From a bacterium (GTDB lineage Bacteria; UBP15; UBA6099; JAJRTR01), in the NCBI GenBank assembly GCA_024278215.1, contig JAJRTR010000169.1:1-14699 (forward strand): a stretch of DNA of 14,699 nt, read 5' to 3'. The notes beneath the pieces are model-generated. The model had not been told where the DNA came from, did not search any database, and worked only from the letters and a program-made list of their open reading frames with translations. A program made the translations under genes and the position numbers. Positions within the stretch are counted from its first letter, which is position 1; every line of letters starts with the position of its first letter. Of this stretch, positions 1-5,847 are shown piece by piece.

Positions 1-734
1 CTTTGCACGGCAATTCCGTCGACAACGGCCTGTGCGTTCTGTGCGTTCTGAATTATGTCCAGAACACCGGTGTTCAAGCCTGTCTCGCCTGCGCCAAGGA
101 CATCGAATCCGGTGGAATTGCCGATGTCGAGCAATTCTTTCTGGTCGCCGGTGTTTGCGTCCTTGATCACGAGAGTCTGGTCGCCGGACAACGGATCTTC
201 AATGATGTATGCTTCGCCCCAGTCGCTGAAATCCTCGCCGGTACCACTCGTCGAGTTGTTGATCAATCCGGCAAGCTGCCCGAGCGTTTCGCCGCCTGTA
301 TACGTGATTGTGAAGACTTCGTCGGGGTTTGTGCCGTTGTCGTAGGTTATGTCGAATGTGCCGGCACCGCCCAGTGTGTATGCAGAGCCTTTTGTGCCGG
401 ACTGCATTATCTGTTCCTGCGCCAGTTGCAGTATCTCGACATCATGAGTCCCGGCGCTTGCCGCCGCGTTTGCCGTGCCTGTAACGACCGCTTCATTCGC
501 CGAAGTCACCTTGTTGTCGAAGGCTACTCCGTTGACAAATGTTTTTAATGTGCCTTTTAGAGAAAGAAGGCTGCTGTTTACTTTCTGAATCTCATCTTTT
601 TCATAGCCCAGTTTTGTCTGCTGCGTCTCGATCAGCCTTACCGGCGCACGTTCGATATACATCAACTGCTTAATGATTGATTCTGTGTCCAGCCCTGAAA
701 AAAGGCCTCCAAAACTGATTGCACTTGTGTCCAT
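1..734 (-). CDS. fliD: Flagellar filament cap protein FliD (hook-associated protein 2), N-terminal part, cut by window edge
   Basis: Reading leftward from the ATG at 734, 244 codons are open to the window edge. The product begins MDTSAISFGGLFSGLDTES and continues with IIKQLMYIERAPVRLIE, the characteristic FliD N-terminus (D0 coiled-coil region, SGLDT..II..LM motif). It ends in the window with an AQNAQAVVDGI stretch, typical of the FliD segment before the middle domains. FliD caps the growing flagellar filament and folds exported flagellin at the tip. Members are usually 450-650 residues, so roughly half is missing. An AGGAG ribosome site (743-747) lies 8 bases before the start, and a perfect sigma-28 promoter lies about 60 bases upstream. 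The alanine- and threonine-rich, cysteine-free composition fits an exported flagellar axial protein. Identification is confident. The gene is on the same strand as the exporter gene upstream of it but has its own promoter. Confidence 0.93.
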   Translation of the reverse strand, partial: MDTSAISFGGLFSGLDTESIIKQLMYIERAPVRLIETQQTKLGYEKDEIQKVNSSLLSLKGTLKTFVNGVAFDNKVTSANEAVVTGTANAAASAGTHDVEILQLAQEQIMQSGTKGSAYTLGGAGTFDITYDNGTNPDEVFTITYTGGETLGQLAGLINNSTSGTGEDFSDWGEAYIIEDPLSGDQTLVIKDANTGDQKELLDIGNSTGFDVLGAGETGLNTGVLDIIQNAQNAQAVVDGIAVQ

Positions 735-792
735 GACCACCACTCCTGTAATTTTTAGTAGTACACACGATTTCTCGGGTGTCTATTCTACA

Positions 793-819
793 TTATCGGC
801 TATTTCCGCTTTTACTTTA
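793..819 (-). promoter_or_regulatory. Sigma-28 (FliA/WhiG-type) flagellar promoter of fliD
   Basis: Read on the minus strand, this site is TAAA (816-819), a 15-base spacer (801-815), then GCCGATAA (793-800). That is an exact match to the classical sigma-28 consensus TAAA-N15-GCCGATAA. Transcription should begin near 785, giving a leader of about 50 bases before the fliD start at 734. This places fliD in the late class of flagellar genes, dependent on FliA and normally released by anti-sigma factor export once the hook is complete. Confidence 0.9.
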
Positions 820-960
820 GGCATTCCCAGATATATTTACTACAATTATTTATTTATTTTATTGTATGTATGTAAGACGACTGATACAAATCACATTCGA
901 TGAAAATCCTTCAAAAGCTGATCAGCCCTCTTTTCAATATGGAAAATACAGTAATTGTTG

Positions 961-1743
961 TCAGTCATCAATCACATCGTCGAGCCTGAACAGGCGGTAG
1001 AGCGAAGTAACGCCTGAATATATGTGGTTCCAGTTTATTTTCTTTCCTTTAGGGACAAAAACAATGTCGCCGTCTCCGAGAGAGCAATTCTTTGGGAATT
1101 CCGCTTTCCCCAGCAGATCGGCGAAGTCGATTATTATCAGGTCGCCGCTCTCGGTGGGCGAAACTGTTATGTTGCCGCCGGACGCGGCAATGTTTTCTTC
1201 TGTGTCGGAAGCCTGATTGAAATCATAAGGGAACTCGACATCTTTCACGGGCGCTTTTATCAGTCCGACCTGGCTCTTTTTAGCGTTTTGTGCAAATCCG
1301 CCGGCGCGGCTGATTACATCGAATATTGTATCACTCCTGCGGATGTCGAAGATACCGGGTTTCTTCACGGCACCGAGCACGAAAACCCTTTCGAGCTTGA
1401 AATTCTTGATATTTACTGCAACTCTGGGGCCCTTCATATACGCTTCCAGCGATTTTGTGACGATCTCGCCCACCTGGCCGGCACTCATTCCGGACACGCG
1501 TATCTCTCCGAGCATCGGGTACGAAATACGTCCGTCCGGCCTGACCTGTGCACTCATCGACAGTTCGTCATAGGGCCAGACTTTTATCGTTAAAATGTCC
1601 AGCGGCTGTATAATGTATGATCTTCCACTGTCCGCAATCGCGGATGCCGGTTCCTTAGCCACAGCCTGGATATTGCCACATGGAAATAATGCGTACATGG
1701 CTGCACAAATAAATAAAGCAATTATTTTGTGTGAAATTTTCAT
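961..1743 (-). CDS. Polysaccharide export protein, Wza/OPX family (Poly_export plus SLBB domain)
   Basis: The 260-residue product is a periplasmic/outer-membrane exporter for capsule or exopolysaccharide. Residues 1-27 form a signal peptide (basic MKISHK, then a hydrophobic stretch) with a likely signal peptidase I site after Gln26-Ala27. Residues about 42-115 are the Poly_export domain (YIIQPLDILTIKVWPYDEL, then RPDGRISYPMLGEI). An SLBB beta-grasp domain follows (RVFVLGAVKKPGIFDI, then DVISRAGGF), with GDGDIVFVPKG near the end. It is shorter than the roughly 380-residue Wza of E. coli. It lacks a convincing lipobox (the Cys22 context is LFPC) and an obvious C-terminal amphipathic pore helix, so it may be a periplasmic adaptor or a short OPX type rather than the full outer-membrane channel. 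No glycosyltransferase or Wzc kinase gene is visible nearby. The ribosome site is weak (GAAAGA close to the ATG). I see no clear terminator before fliD. Confidence 0.88.
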   Translation of the reverse strand: MKISHKIIALFICAAMYALFPCGNIQAVAKEPASAIADSGRSYIIQPLDILTIKVWPYDELSMSAQVRPDGRISYPMLGEIRVSGMSAGQVGEIVTKSLEAYMKGPRVAVNIKNFKLERVFVLGAVKKPGIFDIRRSDTIFDVISRAGGFAQNAKKSQVGLIKAPVKDVEFPYDFNQASDTEENIAASGGNITVSPTESGDLIIIDFADLLGKAEFPKNCSLGDGDIVFVPKGKKINWNHIYSGVTSLYRLFRLDDVIDD

Positions 1744-1798
1744 TCTTTCAAGTTCGCTAAATACTGCGCGATCTCTGCTTCCCTTTACCTGTGTCTTA

Positions 1799-1813
1799 GA
1801 AATATGCGGGTTA
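1799..1813 (+). repeat. Intergenic repeat copy 1 (GAAATATGCGGGTTA)
   Basis: This 15-base string is identical to 8992-9006 and has two differences from 13085-13099. All three copies are in the same orientation and all lie in intergenic DNA. Copy 1 lacks the TTGGT extension that precedes the other two. Its function is unknown. Confidence 0.45.
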
Positions 1814-1870
1814 TATCCGTTTCTTCCACCAAATTATTTTCTTGCGTCTTTTCATCGTTGACACGAAACT

Positions 1871-1887
1871 TGTGTTATTATCACACA
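1871..1887. promoter_or_regulatory. TGTGT-N7-ACACA palindrome, possible operator
   Basis: A 5-base inverted repeat with a 7-base AT-rich centre overlaps the best extended -10 candidate on the minus strand (TGTGATAAT), where a repressor or activator could act on the exporter gene. It resembles a CRP/FNR half-site pair but the spacing is off by one base from the TGTGA-N6-TCACA consensus, so I do not call it a CRP site. Confidence 0.25.
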
Positions 1888-1931
1888 GCGCTAATGTTGC
1901 TTTTTGTATTTGTATATACTAATCCGAACTT

Positions 1932-1953
1932 GCCCGGAATGCAATATCCGGGC
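1932..1953. repeat. Inverted repeat GCCCGGA-N8-TCCGGGC
   Basis: A perfect 7-base inverted repeat with an 8-base loop (ATGCAATA) lies in the divergent region, about 206 bases before the first cyclase gene. No T-run follows on either strand, so it is not an intrinsic terminator. It could be an operator or a structured leader element. Confidence 0.4.
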
Positions 1954-2158
1954 TGTTAACTCCGGCACTGCTGTGTAAATATTAACTGCCGCCATTGCGT
2001 TAAAACCGCAGTCATGAAATAATATCATAAGCCGATAGCAAGCGGCTCTCATAAAAGAAATCACTGAAATCAACATAGTCGGGATATCTGCGAGATAGTT
2101 TATTACAGAAGATTTGCAACACTATTAGTCAATAATAGATGGCAAGGTGACGTGAAAA

Positions 2159-5100
2159 ATGAAGACATTTTTTAAACTACCGAAAAAAGCGGAACAGAGG
2201 AACCCCATAATAGGCGTGATGATAGGTTTTGTTGTCGCGCTGTCGATAGGGTTGTGTTATCACGAGAAGGCCGCCGACATACCTGTTGCAGGTTGGGTAT
2301 TTAATTTCCTCAACAGCCTTGAGTACAAGACATATGATTTGAGATTCAGGATCAGGGGCGCTTTGCCGGAGCAGGCTATCAGCAAAGACATTGTACTGCT
2401 TGATTATGACGATGAGACAGAGGAGTGGGCGCCTTTTCCGCCTGACAGGACGTATTACGCTGAAATAATCAAAGCGCTCGCCGACGAAGACTCGCGAACA
2501 AAGGCAACATTTTTCGACATATTTTTCTTCGATCCGTTCGGCCAGCAGGTCAATGAGGAAATGGCGGAGGTCTTCTATAAAAAATTTACGGAACTTCCGT
2601 CGCAGATCGAGAAGGACTCCGAGGTCACAGGAAGATTCAAGCAGGACATGTACGATGTTTACGAGATACTGTCCGGCGATAAGCCGGGCGGAGTGTCGCT
2701 TGCCAGGAAGAAGTTACAGGAAATCATCGACGACAAAGAGATCAAGGAAATGATCTCGTATTTCAACAATACCGCCGCATTTTTTCAGGAGCAGTCCGAT
2801 ATGTCGGAACTTGCGCCCAACCGAGACATCGTCCTGAACGACGCTATCACAAAAGCTCGAAATGTTTATCTCGCGCAGATCGTCAACAACGCTGAAAAGA
2901 CTCCCATAAGCGTAGCAGACATTCTTTTCGATCCCCTGCTCCACAAGTCTTTCTCGAAACTGATAAAAATGCAGGACCGCACGAAGACTGAAAACAGGAA
3001 AGAAGTCGAGACCAATTATGCGCTGCGGAACATGACCGAGGCGGACTTCAGGTATCTGCTCGAGGAGAGTGACAAGCCGGACATCGACGGTCGGAAACCT
3101 CTGCCGTTCACTGACGAGGTCAAGTCGGCCATTGTCGCCGAGATGGCAAAAGTAAAAAAAGATGTGGACAATGCGATGGTGATAAACGACCATTTCGCCG
3201 TCTATATCACACCTCCCGATGTCGAGGACGTGCTCCAGAATCCGGTAATAAACGACCTGTTTAAAAAGCTCCTTATGATGAAAGACCGCACGAAGACCCG
3301 GCGCAGAACCGAAGTTCTTGTCAACTATGCTCTCAATACTTTTACACCTGCTGATTTCGATAAAATTCTCGAAAAGGGAAAGGTCGAGTGCAAAGCGCTG
3401 GGAAAACAAACTTGTGAGAACAACATGCGCGGCGACTGTCAGGAGACTGTTCTTGGGGAATGTGCGGACCCGACATCCGACGAGTGCAACAGGATGATCA
3501 AGGAAAAATGTGACGCGGCTGTTGACGAAGAGTGCGCGGATAAGACGACATCGGAATATCTTGATATCGCCCGGCAGGCCTGCGGTGTGCCTGCTGAAAA
3601 TGAGGGAGTTACAGATGGAGACTGCGGCGGCGAGTGCTATAATTCGTGCGCCTCGGATTGCAGCGCGGTATGCGAGAGCAAGAGTACGGAAATCTGTAAA
3701 GATATTGCCGAGAATAAACGTAAAGAATGTATAGAAACATATTCGCAGGAATGTGAAAGACCGTGCAACAGAAGATGCAAAATCGCTTTCACCTTCGACG
3801 AATATAACGCAGTGCAGGCCGAAAAAGATATGCTGGAGAAGGAAGGCGAAAGAAAAATATCGCCGGAGCTCGCCAGGGCCATCGACATAGGAAACGTAAT
3901 GCCTGTGCCGGCGGAAAAACTGCTTGACAAATACCGGAAACTGATAAATATGCAGTCGCCGGCAACTTTTATTGCAAAAGGTACTGCGGGTCCGGGATAT
4001 GTTAAACCTGAATTCCAGAAATACGATGGCACTATTCGTACTGCTGCGCCTGCTTCGGGGTTCAGGGGCAAACTCTTCCTTCACATCGACATGTTGCTCG
4101 CCATGCGCTATTTCGGTATCGGCCCCGACGACCTGATGTTCTATCCCAACAAGATCATCATGAACAATTGCCGCCGACCCGGCAGCGATGATACTTTTTC
4201 TGTCACGATTCCTCTGTACAGGCGTGGCACAGTCCTTGTCAACTGGGCCGGTACTTACTATGAACCGAATCAATATGATCACCGCAGTTTCAGGAAGATA
4301 TATGAGAATGCCGTTAAGTACAACATAATCAGAAAGACTGAGCGTGGCGAAGAGTTGACCACACTTGAAAAACAGAGAATGGCGGGAATCAAAAAAGAAG
4401 AAATTGCGAAGATAAAAAAAGAAATCGAGTTTTTTAAAGGAAAAATAAGCATGACGGGGCTTACCGCTGTCGGCACTCACGACCTCAACCCCGTTCCGTT
4501 CCATCCGAGATACCCCCTTGTCGGTATGCACGCTAATTTCGTCAATATGGTGATCACACAGAACTTCATCCACACCGCGCCGTTCATTCTGTTTATATTC
4601 GTCATTGTATTTCTGGGCGTTTTCGCAGGATATATAGGCGGTTCGAGGGAACAATTGTCCGGCGCTTTGATAACCGGTGGTTCGAGTCTTGGGTTCGCCG
4701 TTATTTCGATTCTGGTTTTCAACTATGCAAATATGTGGATGCCGGTCGTCCCGGTTTTTGTGGCTCTTATCGCCATATACCTGCTGGTTGTTCTATACCG
4801 GTTCATGACTGAAGGGCAGGAAGCGAAACGAATGAAGAGCATGTTCGGCACTTATGTTAATCCCGAGGTTGTTGATGTTCTTATCGAGAATCCTGAAATG
4901 CTGCAACTCGGCGGAAAGAGAATGGACCTCTCATGCACGTTCATCATGGCGTCCGGCCCCGGCCTCCAGACCGAGGACGCCGAGATTCTGGTCGACCGTC
5001 TCAACGAATTTTTTACCGAAATGACCGATGCGATTTTTGAGTATGACGGCACACTCGACAAGTACGAAGGACACATCATCATGGCGGTTTACGGGGCACC

Positions 5101-5704
5101 TGTCCATTATGACGACCATCCGCAAAAGATATGTATGTCGTGCGCCGCGATGAAAAAGAAGATGAGCGCTTTGCGCGTGAAATGGAAAGAAGAAGGCAAG
5201 GAAACGATTAACATAACAGCAGGGGTAAACACGGGACCGATGATCGCCGGAAACATGGGGTCCGCTTCGAGATTCAATTACACGATCATGGGTGACTCGG
5301 TCAACCTCTCCGCGCGTATCCTCGGTGCAAGCATACAGTACGGCATCGAGTTTATGATCAGCGAATATACTTATGAACGCGCCAGGGATGCTATTGTCGG
5401 CAGGCTCGTGGACGACATTGTTGTTGTCGGTAAGGAAGAGCCTGTAAAGGTCTATGAGATCATCGCTATGGCTGGCGAAGAGCTCGAGCCAGGAATGCGG
5501 GAATTCATCGACGCCTACGAAAACGGCTTCAATCTTTATACAGAACGAAAATGGGACGAAGCCGTTGCGTCGTTCGAGAAGGCGCTCGAACACAGAGACG
5601 ACAAACCGACAAAGATGCTTATAGAAAGGTGTGAAAAATATAAAGAGGAACCGCCGGAGGATGGTTGGAAGGGCGAGTTCGTGCTTACGTCGAAGGGACT
5701 GTAA
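2159..5704 (+). CDS. CHASE2 receptor adenylate cyclase subunit, C2-like (metal aspartates lost), with cysteine-ladder insert
   Basis: The 1181-residue protein has a membrane helix (about 16-34), a long extracytoplasmic CHASE2 sensor, three membrane helices (808-826, 835-856, 862-880), a class III cyclase domain (about 915-1100) and a TPR-like tail (about 1116-1150, YENGFNLYTERKWDEA). In the cyclase domain both metal-binding aspartates are replaced, the first by Ser932 (FIMASGPG for FSDI.GF) and the second by His972 (DKYEGH for DKYIGD). The purine-selecting pair Lys968/Thr1042 and the transition-state pair Asn1049/Arg1053 (GDSVNLSAR) are intact. Alone it should not cyclise ATP. Its residue set matches the C2 half of mammalian adenylyl cyclase and complements the protein encoded 143 bases downstream. 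The sensor holds a duplicated helical module (252-303, 355-406) and a cysteine-rich block (411-540), both beyond the usual CHASE2 layout; family members are commonly about 700-750 residues. The start has AAGGTGA (2144-2150) 8 bases upstream and an in-frame stop just before it. Family and architecture are certain; the pairing is inferred. Confidence 0.92.
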   Translation: MKTFFKLPKKAEQRNPIIGVMIGFVVALSIGLCYHEKAADIPVAGWVFNFLNSLEYKTYDLRFRIRGALPEQAISKDIVLLDYDDETEEWAPFPPDRTYYAEIIKALADEDSRTKATFFDIFFFDPFGQQVNEEMAEVFYKKFTELPSQIEKDSEVTGRFKQDMYDVYEILSGDKPGGVSLARKKLQEIIDDKEIKEMISYFNNTAAFFQEQSDMSELAPNRDIVLNDAITKARNVYLAQIVNNAEKTPISVADILFDPLLHKSFSKLIKMQDRTKTENRKEVETNYALRNMTEADFRYLLEESDKPDIDGRKPLPFTDEVKSAIVAEMAKVKKDVDNAMVINDHFAVYITPPDVEDVLQNPVINDLFKKLLMMKDRTKTRRRTEVLVNYALNTFTPADFDKILEKGKVECKALGKQTCENNMRGDCQETVLGECADPTSDECNRMIKEKCDAAVDEECADKTTSEYLDIARQACGVPAENEGVTDGDCGGECYNSCASDCSAVCESKSTEICKDIAENKRKECIETYSQECERPCNRRCKIAFTFDEYNAVQAEKDMLEKEGERKISPELARAIDIGNVMPVPAEKLLDKYRKLINMQSPATFIAKGTAGPGYVKPEFQKYDGTIRTAAPASGFRGKLFLHIDMLLAMRYFGIGPDDLMFYPNKIIMNNCRRPGSDDTFSVTIPLYRRGTVLVNWAGTYYEPNQYDHRSFRKIYENAVKYNIIRKTERGEELTTLEKQRMAGIKKEEIAKIKKEIEFFKGKISMTGLTAVGTHDLNPVPFHPRYPLVGMHANFVNMVITQNFIHTAPFILFIFVIVFLGVFAGYIGGSREQLSGALITGGSSLGFAVISILVFNYANMWMPVVPVFVALIAIYLLVVLYRFMTEGQEAKRMKSMFGTYVNPEVVDVLIENPEMLQLGGKRMDLSCTFIMASGPGLQTEDAEILVDRLNEFFTEMTDAIFEYDGTLDKYEGHIIMAVYGAPVHYDDHPQKICMSCAAMKKKMSALRVKWKEEGKETINITAGVNTGPMIAGNMGSASRFNYTIMGDSVNLSARILGASIQYGIEFMISEYTYERARDAIVGRLVDDIVVVGKEEPVKVYEIIAMAGEELEPGMREFIDAYENGFNLYTERKWDEAVASFEKALEHRDDKPTKMLIERCEKYKEEPPEDGWKGEFVLTSKGL
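2912..3067 (+). repeat. Sensor module repeat A (residues 252-303 of first cyclase)
   Basis: This is the first copy of a helical module in the extracytoplasmic sensor. It aligns with residues 355-406, 103 residues later: LIKMQDRTKT against LLMMKDRTKT, NYALRNMTEADF against NYALNTFTPADF. The DNA is still visibly similar (both contain gaccgcacgaagac). The partner cyclase has a single equivalent beginning at its own residue 252. Confidence 0.8.
3221..3376 (+). repeat. Sensor module repeat B (residues 355-406 of first cyclase)
   Basis: This second copy of the module ends directly before the cysteine-ladder insert. Because the partner protein has one copy, the duplication most likely arose in this gene after the two cyclases separated. 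Confidence 0.8.
3389..3778 (+). other. Cysteine-ladder insert (residues 411-540 of first cyclase)
   Basis: Eighteen cysteines occur in 130 residues. The first seven (411, 419, 427, 435, 443, 451, 459) are exactly eight apart, and the next is sixteen further on (475), with Tyr467 at the skipped position. Then come five spaced by four (489, 493, 497, 501, 505), then 513, 524, 532, 536 and 540. The block is also rich in Glu, Asp and Lys. Spacings of 4 and 8 place cysteines near one face of a helix. By topology this lies outside the cytoplasmic membrane, where disulfides can form. I do not recognise a named domain. Confidence 0.85.
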
Positions 5705-5847
5705 CCTGCATTGCATAATATGGAAATGTGTGATTTATATGGTAGTAGATAATAGTAGCTTACAGGTATATTAATAGCTATAAATGAAAAGATAAATAAT
5801 CTCATGATAAGTATTGACGGGCAAGTTGATTCTTTTGGAGGAAACAG

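Larger units (their letters stand above)
1744..2158. other. Divergent intergenic region between exporter and cyclase genes
   Basis: These 415 bases separate two divergent genes and must hold both promoters. I see no supported gene. The clear structures are an inverted repeat at 1932-1953 (GCCCGGA, 8 bases, TCCGGGC), a TGTGT-N7-ACACA palindrome at 1871-1887, and repeat copy 1 at 1799-1813. On the minus strand TGTGATAAT (1877-1885) could be an extended -10 element for the exporter gene, but no matching -35 is evident. For the cyclase operon I find only weak sigma-70-like candidates, such as TTGCGT and TAATAT at 1995-2025 with a long 19-base spacer. Confidence 0.5.

Noticed and set aside
905-935. 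Intrinsic terminator after the exporter gene (GCTGATCAGC followed by TTTT on the minus strand)
   Set aside because: The palindrome leaves only about three base pairs once a loop is allowed, so the hairpin is too weak.
1676-1680. Lipobox at Cys22 of the polysaccharide export protein
   Set aside because: The context ALFPC does not fit [LVI][ASTVI][GAS]C. A signal peptidase I site shortly after is more credible.
1811-1855. 14-codon minus-strand frame (MKRRKKIIWWKKRI), a very basic possible leader or antimicrobial-like peptide
   Set aside because: No ribosome site and no stop/attenuator arrangement. Short A-rich DNA easily gives Lys/Arg/Ile codons. Composition alone is not enough.
1871-1887. 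CRP (cAMP receptor protein) binding site
   Set aside because: The half-sites TGTG and CACA are 7 or 9 bases apart instead of the required 8, and the inner A/T of the consensus is missing on one side.
2031-2038. Second sigma-28 -10 element (GCCGATAG) upstream of the cyclase operon
   Set aside because: No TAAA lies 15 bases upstream; the nearest TAAA is 26 bases away.
1891-2076. 61-codon minus-strand frame in the divergent intergenic region
   Set aside because: No ribosome site, no similarity I recognise, low-complexity composition, and it spans the inverted repeat.
2714-4654. Long minus-strand open frame (646 codons) opposite the first cyclase
   Set aside because: It is antisense to a gene with strong domain matches, has no recognisable domain or ribosome site, and arises from codon bias of the sense strand. 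The shorter antisense frames at 4931-5716, 7792-8715 and 10214-10792 are of the same kind.
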